From Sphingobacteriales bacterium (GTDB taxonomy: Bacteria > Bacteroidota > Bacteroidia > Chitinophagales > Chitinophagaceae): a stretch of DNA of 64,000 nt. How positions within the stretch are numbered: position 1 is the first letter of the stretch; each line of letters starts with the position of its first letter. The translations under genes and the position numbers were made by a program. The stretch covers positions 32,605-96,604 of the forward strand of contig JACQDV010000083.1 in the NCBI GenBank assembly GCA_016200915.1. The letters are read 5' to 3'. The notes under the pieces were generated by a model. The model had not been told where the DNA came from. It searched no databases and saw only the letters and a program-made list of their open reading frames with translations. Positions 49,114-58,055 of this stretch are shown piece by piece.

Positions 49114-51447
49114 TTATTGAATGGTTAATGATGAGAGTGAACTGGAAGCTTTTCCGCTGTAGCCGCTGTTAGTACCCCAGCGGCTGTTGGCTTTTATTTC
49201 AGCACTGCCTGCAGTGATGCTGGTGGTTTCAGCGTTGGTTACTTTAAGCCGGTTGCTCTTATCATCAAAGTTTATTTGTTCAGGAGTCATTTCTATATCT
49301 TTCAGTACATCAATATTATCAGCAATGGAACCGCTGGTGCTTTGTTTTACATAATAATCAGAAATAAGAGAGCCGTCTTCTCCTCTTCCTACTTCCATCC
49401 CTACACCTAATTTATTTTGAAGCGATATTTCCACCGGAGCCACCTCGTCTAATATTTTCGGTGCGAATTTTAAACTATTGCTGATGCCTAATTCAATACT
49501 GCTTTTTTTGAAACCCTTTTCATCAAAGGCAACACCCGCACTCACTTTAACACCGCCAATTTTTTTACCAATGTTGGCTTCGCCACTTTCTACATTTCCG
49601 TCTTTATCAAATTTTACTCCTCCACCAATTGATACTGCTTTTAATTCCACGGCTACAGATACTTCTTCCCAATGGCCGTCATCAAAATTTTTGGTAAATG
49701 TGCCGCTGAATGGCAACAAAAAGGGATTCAGTTCCATTGTCATGTTATTACACCGCATAGTAATTTCTCCAAAACCCGGCGCTGTTATTTTATTTTCTAT
49801 ATGACAGTTTACTTCATCGTAGTCCGGTAGCTGTTTCATTTTATATTCTGGTTCACCTTCTCCCGGGGCATTGCAACTGTATATAACATCCGATTCATGT
49901 TTCAGGCTCCGCAATTTTTTCAGAAAATCAAGTTTAATACTCAACACTGCCTTTAATGCAGAAGCATCCACACTGGCCAGTTGCGGTGCAAAATAATATT
50001 GATTGTAGGCATCCGCTATCCATATCCTAATGTGATTGATATTATACTCCTGGTTAAGCCTGTTTGTTTGCTGAAGAAAACCATTGATGATGGGAATTTG
50101 TTCCGGGCAATTATCAATAGCCCCGGTGTTTTCTTCTCTAAACTTATCTTCTGCCGTTTTCATATCTGCCAGAAATTGTGTTTTTAGTGCAGCCAGTTTA
50201 TAACCATATTGAGCAGCCACAGCCGCATCCTGCGGTATTGTTTTTTGTTGTTGTGCCAGGTAAGTATTGTAGCGCTGTACGGCATGATGATAATAGGGAG
50301 GATAAATAACGCCGCCCTGTTTTACTGTTTGTTCTTTAAATTCTTTTAATTCATCTTCTTCCTGTTGTTTCGCTTTTTCAATTTCCCTTTCTAATTTTTC
50401 TATTTCATCATTCAACGACTGTTTGAATTTTTCCCATTGTCTTTCTATGCCTTGTCCTAATTCAAAAGCATAAGCCTGCGGTACCATCGCAGCATATTCA
50501 TCTAATTTAAACGAAGAGGAATAATATACACGGGGAACATTATAACCACGGAGTTTATGTTGTTTATCACCCAGTTCTTTCAGTTTATTTAATTTGGTTT
50601 GTGTAATACTGTGTTTAAGTGAATTTTCTAACGCATGTACAGCTTCAGCCGTTTTACCTCTTGACTGTTCCAGCAAAGCCTTGGTATAATTAGCCTGTGG
50701 ATGATAGGCATAAATCTTAATAGCGCTGTCAATATATTTTTCACCCATGTTTTCATCACCCAATTGCAGCCAGGCCTGCCCGAGGTTATTAAGCACTGTG
50801 CTGTTATTTTTATGTACGCTGTTTAATTTTTGTAAGATAGGAATAGCAATATGTGCAGCACCCATCATGGTTAAGCAGGAAGCATAATTATTGTAATTGT
50901 CTGCATTTGGTATTGCTTCGGTTGCTTTACCTAAAAGATACACAGCCGATTCATGATATCCGCCAATCCATAATCCATTTGCAGCAGCTGCTATCATGTA
51001 ACCATAGTATGGATCGTCTTTAAACATTTCCATCAGCTTATCTGCAATTTCTTTTGATTGTGGTTTGATAAGTTTTGCTATCGAAATGTTTTCTTTTTTA
51101 ATGAATGAAAGGAGTTCTTCAGTTGAAAATATTTTCCTGGGTAATGAAGCAATAAGAGCAGTTTTTTTTGCTGGTATAAGTTTAGCGTCTTCATCAAAAG
51201 CAGCTGCCAGTTGCTTGTCACTCACCTGTGGCACATTGTTAACCGAAGGCATTTTGATTCCCAGGCTGTCCATCATTTTTTTATCCTCCGGACTGATTTG
51301 GTTCATCATCTGTTGTGCCTGCTTCATTAAGTCGGCCATCTCTTTTTTGGCAGGTACTTTTTCTTTTGGGGCAGGTTTTTTCTTTTGCTGTGAAAAAGAA
51401 ACCTGATAACAACTTATGAACAGAATAAGGAAGATATATCTTTTCAT
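49114..51447 (-). CDS. Secreted TPR-repeat protein with C-terminal beta-rich region
   Basis: A 777-aa exported protein (signal peptide to about residue 20, SFSQ) with a Lys/Pro-rich start. TPR-like repeats span about 150-290 (YGYMIAAAANGLWIGGYHESAVYLLGKATEAIP, STVLNNLGQAWLQLGDENMGEKYIDSAIKIY), a charged coiled coil about 345-370 (DEIEKLEREIEKAKQQEEDELKEFKEQ), and the last ~200 residues form a Gly/Ser/Val-rich beta region. It is first in the three-gene run and is transcribed away from the TPR histidine kinase gene across a 170-bp spacer. Confidence 0.75.
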   Translation of the reverse strand: MKRYIFLILFISCYQVSFSQQKKKPAPKEKVPAKKEMADLMKQAQQMMNQISPEDKKMMDSLGIKMPSVNNVPQVSDKQLAAAFDEDAKLIPAKKTALIASLPRKIFSTEELLSFIKKENISIAKLIKPQSKEIADKLMEMFKDDPYYGYMIAAAANGLWIGGYHESAVYLLGKATEAIPNADNYNNYASCLTMMGAAHIAIPILQKLNSVHKNNSTVLNNLGQAWLQLGDENMGEKYIDSAIKIYAYHPQANYTKALLEQSRGKTAEAVHALENSLKHSITQTKLNKLKELGDKQHKLRGYNVPRVYYSSSFKLDEYAAMVPQAYAFELGQGIERQWEKFKQSLNDEIEKLEREIEKAKQQEEDELKEFKEQTVKQGGVIYPPYYHHAVQRYNTYLAQQQKTIPQDAAVAAQYGYKLAALKTQFLADMKTAEDKFREENTGAIDNCPEQIPIINGFLQQTNRLNQEYNINHIRIWIADAYNQYYFAPQLASVDASALKAVLSIKLDFLKKLRSLKHESDVIYSCNAPGEGEPEYKMKQLPDYDEVNCHIENKITAPGFGEITMRCNNMTMELNPFLLPFSGTFTKNFDDGHWEEVSVAVELKAVSIGGGVKFDKDGNVESGEANIGKKIGGVKVSAGVAFDEKGFKKSSIELGISNSLKFAPKILDEVAPVEISLQNKLGVGMEVGRGEDGSLISDYYVKQSTSGSIADNIDVLKDIEMTPEQINFDDKSNRLKVTNAETTSITAGSAEIKANSRWGTNSGYSGKASSSLSSLTIQ

Positions 51448-51617
51448 AGATTTTTACTTTTTGCAGTTGTAAAGATGAACTATGTAGTCATTTATATCAA
51501 TCCCCGAAAAACAGGATATTTAGGAGAAAATAAAAAATCATGGAAAAAGGGGAGGATGTATCAGGTAACTGTTGGCTTTATTTGTGAGTTGGTAACAAAG
51601 AAGTAATTTACTATTAA

Positions 51618-53624
51618 ATGAAAAAGCTTTTCCTGCAAATAATATTTTTAGGAGTTATTATTTATCCATACAACTTACTTGCTCAAAGTAAAATTACAGA
51701 CAGCCTGCTAAAGGCGCTTGCCAGCGAAACATCCGTTAAACAAAAGGGAAGACTTCATATTAAAATTGGAAAAGAATATATTTCAGTTGATACCCTAAAA
51801 GCTAAAGATAATTTTGAAAAGGGACTGGCATTTGCCAATAATGCGAATGATGATATGGGTAAAGGGGCATATCATCTTTATACAGCTTATCTCTATTGTG
51901 ATAAAGGAAAGTATAACGATGGTTTAGCTGAATTTAATAACGCTTCCCAATTACTCAATCAATTTTTGTCGGGTAAAAATTTTACCACTGCAGAAAAAGA
52001 GGAAGCCGATGGTATGTTACTGGATGCTGAACTCAGCAGGGGTAATGTTTTTCTTGAACTGTATGAATATGACAAAGCAGTTGAAATGTTCTGGCAGGTG
52101 CTGGCATTAATAAATAAAACCAATTTTCCTGATAAGAATTTAGCGGTTGCATCCACTTACCAGTCCATCGCCCTTGCTTATTATCACCAGGCTCAGTATC
52201 AAACAGCGCTGCGTTATTATTTACAGTCGCTTCCTTATGCAGAAAAAGCCGGCAATGAAGAATTCGTTGCATTGACAAATGTTTATACGGGCATGTGTTA
52301 TACACTTATAAAGAAATACGATTCAACTGCTGTATTTCTTAAAAGAGCAGAACCTGTTGCAACGGCCTCTCATGATGTTACGCTTAAAACAATGTTTTAT
52401 GCCCGAAGCGCTGAGTTGGCAATGTTTACCGGTAACCATTCCAAAGCGGTTATGTTATATGACAGTGCCATTCATTATGCATCAGTTACAGGAAATATTT
52501 ATATGCAGGCTACATTCACAGATGCAAAAGCTGAAAGCCTTCTTAAACTGAATAAAATAAGTGAAGCCAAGCAAACTGCTTTACGAGCTCTTGCACTGGC
52601 CCGGTCCATAAATAAAAAGCGGGAAATAATTGAAACGCAAAGAGTATTATCCGCTATTGAAGCTGCTGCCGGAAATTATAACGAAGCCTACTGGTATTTG
52701 CTGCAATCCAAATTAGGTAAGGATAGTTTAAATACTGCAGAACTTACAGAGAAAATAGAAGTGCTGGATAAAAAATATCAATCGAAGTTAAAAGAAGAAA
52801 AGATAGCGCAATTGCAGAAGGACAAAGAATTACAGCAACTGAACATTGATAAAAAAAACCTGCTTAATTATTTTCTTGCAGGAGCGTCGGTGGCGTTATT
52901 GGTAATTTCTATTCTTGTTTACCGCAATTACAGGAATAAGCAAACCTTGCAGCAACAGCGTATTGCCGAATTGGAGACAGAAAAAAAATTAGCTGCGACA
53001 GAAGCTGTATTAACAGGAGAAGAAAAAGAACGTACCCGTTTGGCAAAAGATTTACATGATGGTCTTGGCGGAATGTTATCGGGTATTAAATATTCACTCA
53101 ATACTATGAAAGGAAATCTCATTATGACGCCTGAAAATGCACAGGCATTTGAACGCAGCATGGATATGCTGGACAGCTCTATAAAAGAAATGCGGAGGGT
53201 AGCTCATAATATGATGCCGGAAACATTGGTAAAGTTTGGACTGAATACAGCATTAAAAGATTTTTGTAACGATGTTAATCAGAGCGGAGCATTGAAAGTG
53301 AATTATCAGTCAATAGGTGCAGATAATTTAGAAATGGATAACACCACTGCTATTATCATTTATCGTATCGTTCAGGAACTGTTGAATAACACCATGAAAC
53401 ATGCAGCAGCTACTAATGCTATTGTTCAACTAACTAAAACAGATGGTGTATTAGCTGTAACAGTGGAAGATGATGGGAAAGGGTTTGATACAACTATTTT
53501 AAAACAATCAAAAGGTATAGGTTGGGATAATATTCAGCATAGAGTGGAATTTTTAAAAGGAAAGCTCGATGTAAATTCGCTGCCGGGCAATGGCACATCC
53601 GTTAATATTGAATTTGTAGTTTAA
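51618..53624 (+). CDS. TPR-containing sensor histidine kinase (HisKA_3 type)
   Basis: A 668-aa membrane kinase. Signal peptide 1-~23 (LLAQ); periplasmic TPR domain to about residue 400 (AYHLYTAYLYCDKGKYNDGLAEFNNA and others); a transmembrane helix near 414-436 (YFLAGASVALLVISILVY); coiled coil; the H-box RLAKDLHDGLGGMLSGIKYSL with phospho-His about 479; and an ATPase domain with ELLNNTMKHAAATNAIV, DDGKGFD and GNGTSVNIEF. Its stop touches the start of the regulator gene, a classic two-component operon. Confidence 0.92.
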   Translation: MKKLFLQIIFLGVIIYPYNLLAQSKITDSLLKALASETSVKQKGRLHIKIGKEYISVDTLKAKDNFEKGLAFANNANDDMGKGAYHLYTAYLYCDKGKYNDGLAEFNNASQLLNQFLSGKNFTTAEKEEADGMLLDAELSRGNVFLELYEYDKAVEMFWQVLALINKTNFPDKNLAVASTYQSIALAYYHQAQYQTALRYYLQSLPYAEKAGNEEFVALTNVYTGMCYTLIKKYDSTAVFLKRAEPVATASHDVTLKTMFYARSAELAMFTGNHSKAVMLYDSAIHYASVTGNIYMQATFTDAKAESLLKLNKISEAKQTALRALALARSINKKREIIETQRVLSAIEAAAGNYNEAYWYLLQSKLGKDSLNTAELTEKIEVLDKKYQSKLKEEKIAQLQKDKELQQLNIDKKNLLNYFLAGASVALLVISILVYRNYRNKQTLQQQRIAELETEKKLAATEAVLTGEEKERTRLAKDLHDGLGGMLSGIKYSLNTMKGNLIMTPENAQAFERSMDMLDSSIKEMRRVAHNMMPETLVKFGLNTALKDFCNDVNQSGALKVNYQSIGADNLEMDNTTAIIIYRIVQELLNNTMKHAAATNAIVQLTKTDGVLAVTVEDDGKGFDTTILKQSKGIGWDNIQHRVEFLKGKLDVNSLPGNGTSVNIEFVV

Positions 53625-54242
53625 ATGACTATAAAAGTTTTTATAGTAGACGACCATTATATGGTAATTGAAGGTATCCGTTCATTATTGCAAAATGAAA
53701 ATAATATTGAATGGATGGGACATGCCACGAATGCGGCTTCCTGTTTAGCTTTTCTCAATAACCATCTGCCAGATGTGATATTGATGGATATCAACCTGCC
53801 TGATAAAAGTGGTATTGATTTGTGTAAGGAAGTAAAAGAAAAATACCCGGCTGTATTTATTATCGGGATCAGCACTTTCAATCAGCAAAGTTTTATTGAG
53901 AAGATGATTGCGAATGGAGCATCAGGATATGTACTGAAGAATGCTACGCAACAGGAATTGATGGAAGGGATTGAAACAGTAATGAAAGGCCGGCAGTATT
54001 TAAGTGATGAAGCTGCTCATTCATTAAGAAAAAATACAAATGATGAACGACCCGTTTTAACCCGCCGTGAAAAAGAAGTACTGGAATTAATTGCTGATGG
54101 GCTTACTAATAATGAAATTGCTGTTAAACTTTTTTTAAGTGTGAGTACGGTTGATACGCACCGTAAAAATTTACTGGCAAAATTTGATGCAAAAAATATT
54201 GCCTCTTTGGTAAAGATGGCTGTACAGTTACAAATAATATGA
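53625..54242 (+). CDS. LuxR/NarL-family response regulator
   Basis: A 205-aa regulator. The receiver domain (1-~120) has the acidic pair DD (9-10), the phospho-acceptor Asp55 in [12 protein letters not shown] and Lys in [12 protein letters not shown]. The C-terminal LuxR-type HTH is [43 protein letters not shown] (about 140-182). It directly follows the TPR kinase. The divergent secreted cluster is a plausible but unproven target. It converges on namZ with a 1-nt gap and no terminator that I can see. Confidence 0.93.
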   Translation: MTIKVFIVDDHYMVIEGIRSLLQNENNIEWMGHATNAASCLAFLNNHLPDVILMDINLPDKSGIDLCKEVKEKYPAVFIIGISTFNQQSFIEKMIANGASGYVLKNATQQELMEGIETVMKGRQYLSDEAAHSLRKNTNDERPVLTRREKEVLELIADGLTNNEIAVKLFLSVSTVDTHRKNLLAKFDAKNIASLVKMAVQLQII

Positions 54243-54243
54243 G

Positions 54244-55506
54244 TTATTCAAAATCGTTATACAGCAAATACTTCTTTCTTATTGCTTTAAACTTTTGAAT
54301 ATTTGCCTGCCAGCTTTTTCTTATTTCCTCTTCACTTTTGCCATCTTTTATTTGTTGCATTAAAGTAGCATTGCCAGCGAGTTTGTTAAAGAAATAATCT
54401 TCCTGCTTGCCTGATTTAGCAGGAAGAAAGAAGGAGTCTTTATTGGGAAATAATTTATAGGCATTCAATAAATAACTTAACTGAATGCGGCCATTGATTT
54501 TATTGAGTACATTTTCTTTAGTGTCAGATACATTCCATCCATAACATAATTGTCCATATAATTTAGATGATTTGGCACCGGGGTTAGGCTTAGGAGTAAA
54601 GCTGTATAAATTTTTTGGCAGGGAAGGGTGACCAAAAATTTGAAACGGTTTATCTGTTCCTCTTCCTTCACTCAATGCGGTGCCTTCAAAAAAACAGGTG
54701 GAAGGATACCAGTAAATACCGGTGATGGAATTTAAATTGGGCGAAGGATTAACCGGCAGTTCATATAATGTTTTATGCGAATAATTATTGCAGGGTATAA
54801 CGGTTAATTCAAAATTTCCCGGCTGCTGTGCAGTGGCATAGGGAGATTTAAGATCAATCCACTGCTCATACAAAATCATTTGTGCATATTCGCCCATGGT
54901 CATGCCATATACAACGGGTACGGGTTGCATTCCTATAAATGATTTGAATTTTTTATCCAGTACTGGTCCGTCCACATAATAACCATTCGGGTTGGGACGA
55001 TCCAGGATGATTAAATGTTTATTGTTTTCATAAGCGGCTTCTAATAAATATTCCAGCGAAGAGATGTATGTGTAAAAACGAACGCCAACATCCTGTATGT
55101 CGAAAATAATTACTTCAATATCTTTTAAATCTTCAGCTGTTGGTTTGGAATGATTACCATATAATGATACAATAGGTAAACCTGTTTTAAAATCTATATC
55201 ATCACTCACCTGTTCTCCTGCATCAGCAGTTCCACGAAAGCCATGCTCGGGAGTAAATATCTTCATCACCCGTACTTTATTTTTCAATAACATATCCACC
55301 AGGTGATCTTTCCCAATCATAGAAGTTTGATTGGCAAATACTGCTACTAATTTTCCTTTTAGCAATGGCAGGTATTGATCTGTCCTTTCTGCCCCAACCG
55401 TTGGTTTACCATTCTTTAAACTCAGGCTTCCCCTGTTGTATTGAGAGCAGGCAAAAAATGGTACTGTGGCTATAAATGTGATAAAGAAGTATTTAAGCGT
55501 TTTCAT
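54244..55506 (-). CDS. namZ: Exo-beta-N-acetylmuramidase NamZ-type protein (DUF1343)
   Basis: A 420-aa DUF1343 protein. The family includes NamZ, which releases N-acetylmuramic acid from the non-reducing end of peptidoglycan fragments. The start MKTLKYFFITFIATVPFFAC has a lipobox-like end, so it is exported and perhaps lipid-anchored. Signature blocks are VAVFANQTSMIGKDHLVDMLL, IFTPEHGFRGTADAGEQVSDD, IIFDIQDVGVRFYTYISSLEYLLEAA, LDRPNPNGYYVDGPVLD and SLSEGRGTD-type TALSEGRGTDKPFQIFGHP. Role: murein recycling or scavenging. Confidence 0.88.
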   Translation of the reverse strand: MKTLKYFFITFIATVPFFACSQYNRGSLSLKNGKPTVGAERTDQYLPLLKGKLVAVFANQTSMIGKDHLVDMLLKNKVRVMKIFTPEHGFRGTADAGEQVSDDIDFKTGLPIVSLYGNHSKPTAEDLKDIEVIIFDIQDVGVRFYTYISSLEYLLEAAYENNKHLIILDRPNPNGYYVDGPVLDKKFKSFIGMQPVPVVYGMTMGEYAQMILYEQWIDLKSPYATAQQPGNFELTVIPCNNYSHKTLYELPVNPSPNLNSITGIYWYPSTCFFEGTALSEGRGTDKPFQIFGHPSLPKNLYSFTPKPNPGAKSSKLYGQLCYGWNVSDTKENVLNKINGRIQLSYLLNAYKLFPNKDSFFLPAKSGKQEDYFFNKLAGNATLMQQIKDGKSEEEIRKSWQANIQKFKAIRKKYLLYNDFE

Positions 55507-55608
55507 GCTGAGTATTTGTACAAATATCTTTTATTATTTGCAATCATTTCGTGAAAAAACGGGCAGGGTAAAAATTTAGGGTTAAATTGCACCCTTCAAT
55601 TTAAAAAC

Positions 55609-56061
55609 ATGAAAGCAACAAAAGGAAGTAAAGTTAAAGTACATTATACAGGCCGCCTTGCTGATGGCGAACAATTTGATTCATCTGCCGGTCGTGAGCC
55701 GTTAGAATTTGAAGTGGGTGCAGGCATGATGATCAAAGGTTTTGATGATGCTGTTGTTGGTATGACTGTGGGTGATAAAAAAACGATCACTATTCCTCCT
55801 CATGAAGGATATGGTGAAAGCAATCCTGAGATGATTGTTGAATTTCCCAGAGACCGTTTCCCTGCTGATTTAGTACCTGAAGTAGGTATGCAATTAAATA
55901 TGAGTAATGGCGCCGGTCAAAACTTTCCGGTAACAATCACAGTTGTTCAGGAAACAACAGTAACATTAGATGCTAATCATTTTCTTGCGGGTAAAGACCT
56001 CATTTTTGATATTGAAATGGTGGAAGTGAGTGGTGGCAGTCCGCTGATTATTGTACCATAA
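55609..56061 (+). CDS. FKBP-type peptidyl-prolyl isomerase, SlyD-like
   Basis: A 150-aa cytoplasmic PPIase/chaperone. The FKBP core VKVHYTGRLADGEQFDSSAGREPLEFEVGAGMMIKGFDDAVVGMTVGDKKTITIPPHEGYGE is followed by an insert-in-flap domain (NPEMIVEFPRDRFPADLVPEVGMQLN...) and the returning strand DLIFDIEMVEV. It lacks the His/Cys-rich metal-binding tail of E. coli SlyD. A perfect terminator follows. Confidence 0.93.
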   Translation: MKATKGSKVKVHYTGRLADGEQFDSSAGREPLEFEVGAGMMIKGFDDAVVGMTVGDKKTITIPPHEGYGESNPEMIVEFPRDRFPADLVPEVGMQLNMSNGAGQNFPVTITVVQETTVTLDANHFLAGKDLIFDIEMVEVSGGSPLIIVP

Positions 56062-56079
56062 TAAAATTTATAAATAGTA

Positions 56080-56115
56080 AAAAAGTCAGAAGATACGCTT
56101 CTGACTTTTTTGTTT
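56080..56115. terminator. Bidirectional terminator between the FKBP and DinB genes
   Basis: A 13-bp perfect stem aaaaagtcagaag/cttctgacttttt (56080-56110) with a 5-nt loop is flanked by T and A runs on the respective strands. Confidence 0.92.
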
Positions 56116-56613
56116 TTAGAAATTAGTATCATCAGCACTTGGCCCGTATGTTCCCGGAATGGGAATATTCAGCAACCGAAGAAACACTCCTAATTGTGCA
56201 CGGTGATGCACCTCCTGGCAAAAGCAATGCCTGGCCATATCCCGTTTTGGTTCAGCTGCATGAATTTTATCAGCCGTACGCATGGTCCATATTTCATCCA
56301 GTTGTTTTTCTGTAGCTCTTTGCAGGGCTGCCTTTCCTTTGGCTAACGAATCTTCATAATGTTTCAGCAATTCTTCATTGGTGTTAATGGGAACAGGTTT
56401 GTATTCCATAGTGGCAAAATCCATTCCATCGGAATGCAATACGGATTCTAACCAGCCGGGAATTTCAGCAACATGTGTGGAGAGTTGACGCAAGGTCATA
56501 CTTTTTTCATGAGGCTTCCAGTCAAACTTATCAGCCGGAACTCTTTCCAGCATTTTACGGGTGGCAATGGATTCAGCATCCAGTTCTTTGAGAAATGATT
56601 CAATAAATGTCAT
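56116..56613 (-). CDS. DinB-family protein
   Basis: A 165-aa four-helix metalloprotein of the DinB/YfiT group. I start at the ATG at 56613 (MTFIESFLKELDAES). The helices hold LSTHVAEIPGWLE and a late MARHCFCQEVHHRAQLGVFLRLL, giving the candidate metal-binding His positions. Family members include thiol-dependent transferases; nothing here fixes the activity. Induction by DNA damage is only the origin of the name. Confidence 0.88.
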   Translation of the reverse strand: MTFIESFLKELDAESIATRKMLERVPADKFDWKPHEKSMTLRQLSTHVAEIPGWLESVLHSDGMDFATMEYKPVPINTNEELLKHYEDSLAKGKAALQRATEKQLDEIWTMRTADKIHAAEPKRDMARHCFCQEVHHRAQLGVFLRLLNIPIPGTYGPSADDTNF

Positions 56614-56692
56614 GGTTAAATTGTTTTTACTGTACAAAAAAACCATGGCTGAGTGACAACCCTATGTCAGTCTGTTTTTATCATTAAAAAAA

Positions 56693-56783
56693 TCTTTGTG
56701 GACTTAGTGCTTTCCTTGTGTTCTTTGTGGTTTAATTCTTTACCACAAGGGTCACAAAGATTTACACAAAGAGCACAATGGTT
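56693..56783. repeat. ctttgtg-type hairpin between the DinB and WYL genes
   Basis: The arm ctttgtgg...ctttgtggt (56693-56730) faces accacaagg...cacaatggtt (56742-56783). It has the same design as the ctttgcg hairpins with T in place of C. It overlaps the last bases of the WYL regulator gene. Confidence 0.75.
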
Positions 56784-57471
56784 AATAATCTACCGGCAGT
56801 TGTTTCATGAACTCATTAATGCTGATATGATTTTCTTTTTTGAAAGGTTGCTCGGTTACTTTGAGCCTTGTGATGCGGCCCACTTTAAAATCACGGTAAT
56901 CTTTTCTTAAATGGCACCAGCCCATCACATGCCAGCTAAAAGCATAATAGATCAGCCCGATGGGTTCCAGTTTACGCTTGCTTATTTCTTCTTTTTTGTC
57001 TTTGTATTCCAGCTCAACAATGAACTGGTGGGTGATGGCATTTTGTATTTGCGAAAGATGATCCACATTCATCAGCAGCTTAGGATGCATTTGTATGCGG
57101 ATGCTGTTATCCAGTTCATCTACTTTTTCTTTTTGTGAAGAACGCAATACGGCTTTTACTTTATTTAAAGCAGTAGCATAATGTTTTTGAATGGACTTAT
57201 CAGCGAAACCATAAACTAATAATTCGGATAAAACTAATGCATTGGCTTCTTCTGTAGTAAAAGCAACTGGTGGAAGAAAATATCCCTGTACAATAAAATA
57301 GCCACGTGGCTGTTCAAAGCTTACGGGTATGCCAAGTTCGGTTAATGCTTTAATATCACGATAAACGGTACGCAGACTGATATTATATTTATCAGCGATC
57401 TTTTCGGCCGGTACATATTTTTTTGATTGCAGAATGGTGAGAATACCCAGCAGACGGTCCATGCGGTTCAT
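56782..57471 (-). CDS. YafY-type HTH/WYL transcriptional regulator
   Basis: A 229-aa DNA-binding protein. The N-terminal HTH_11 covers LGILTILQSKKYVPAEKIADKYNISLRTVYRDIKALTELGIPVSFEQPRGYFI, and the WYL domain (about 135-200) carries GLIYYAFSWHVMGWCHLRKDYRDFKVGRITRL. WYL domains sense ligands such as nucleic acid fragments; the target is unknown. It is divergent from the GNAT gene, with a heptamer array between them. Confidence 0.9.
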   Translation of the reverse strand: MNRMDRLLGILTILQSKKYVPAEKIADKYNISLRTVYRDIKALTELGIPVSFEQPRGYFIVQGYFLPPVAFTTEEANALVLSELLVYGFADKSIQKHYATALNKVKAVLRSSQKEKVDELDNSIRIQMHPKLLMNVDHLSQIQNAITHQFIVELEYKDKKEEISKRKLEPIGLIYYAFSWHVMGWCHLRKDYRDFKVGRITRLKVTEQPFKKENHISINEFMKQLPVDY

Positions 57472-57490
57472 GCTGTAAATGTAGTTTAAA

Positions 57491-57518
57491 TGCTGAATGC
57501 TTAATGCCGGATGCTGAA
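57491..57518. repeat. Heptanucleotide array tgctgaa in a divergent promoter region
   Basis: The units tgctgaa, tgcttaa, tgccgga, tgctgaa lie between the WYL regulator and GNAT starts. Same unit family as in fmt. Confidence 0.85.
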
Positions 57519-57546
57519 TACAGGTTGGAATAAATTAATTTTGCCT

Positions 57547-58026
57547 ATGGCTTTGAGCAACTATGAACGGATGATACGAATCGCAGAAGAAGTATTTGCC
57601 ACCCGTACCGATCCCGAACAACTGGATGTGGACGAGAAGGTGATTGCACACTTACAGGAAATACATCCTTCAACCGTAAGTGAATACAATGAGGGCAATG
57701 GCCCCTGCGTATGGATATTGGTAATACCCACCAGTACGAAGCTGATGCAGGAGTTCCTGGAGAAAAAGATCACTGAAAAAATGTTGTACGAACGTACGCC
57801 GCTGCACACAACATACGAAGCCATTTATTTATGCAGTGCCATGGTGCTGGATGAATACCGTAGCAAAGGAATTGCCACCCGGTTAACGGTAGATGCTATT
57901 AATGCCATTGCTAAAGAAAACACCGTAAAAGCATTATTTGTCTGGCCTTTCAGTAAAGAAGGAGATAGGCTGGCAGAAAAAATTTCGGGGCTAACTCACC
58001 TTCCATTATTAAAACGATCCGTTTAA
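57547..58026 (+). CDS. GNAT-like acetyltransferase
   Basis: A 159-aa protein starting at ATG 57547 (MALSNYERMIRIAEEVF). The GNAT core is LCSAMVLDEYRSKGIATRLTVDAINAI (about 98-124), where YRSKGIATRL is the acetyl-CoA pyrophosphate loop, followed by VKALFVWPFSKEGDRLAEKI. The N-terminal half is divergent, so the assignment rests on motif A. TAATTTTG (57536-57543) ends 3 nt before the ATG. A later start at 57571 is possible if that box is the real -7 element. Confidence 0.7.
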   Translation: MALSNYERMIRIAEEVFATRTDPEQLDVDEKVIAHLQEIHPSTVSEYNEGNGPCVWILVIPTSTKLMQEFLEKKITEKMLYERTPLHTTYEAIYLCSAMVLDEYRSKGIATRLTVDAINAIAKENTVKALFVWPFSKEGDRLAEKISGLTHLPLLKRSV

Positions 58027-58055
58027 TTCTTTAAGTTTGTTTAAAATTCATTGGT

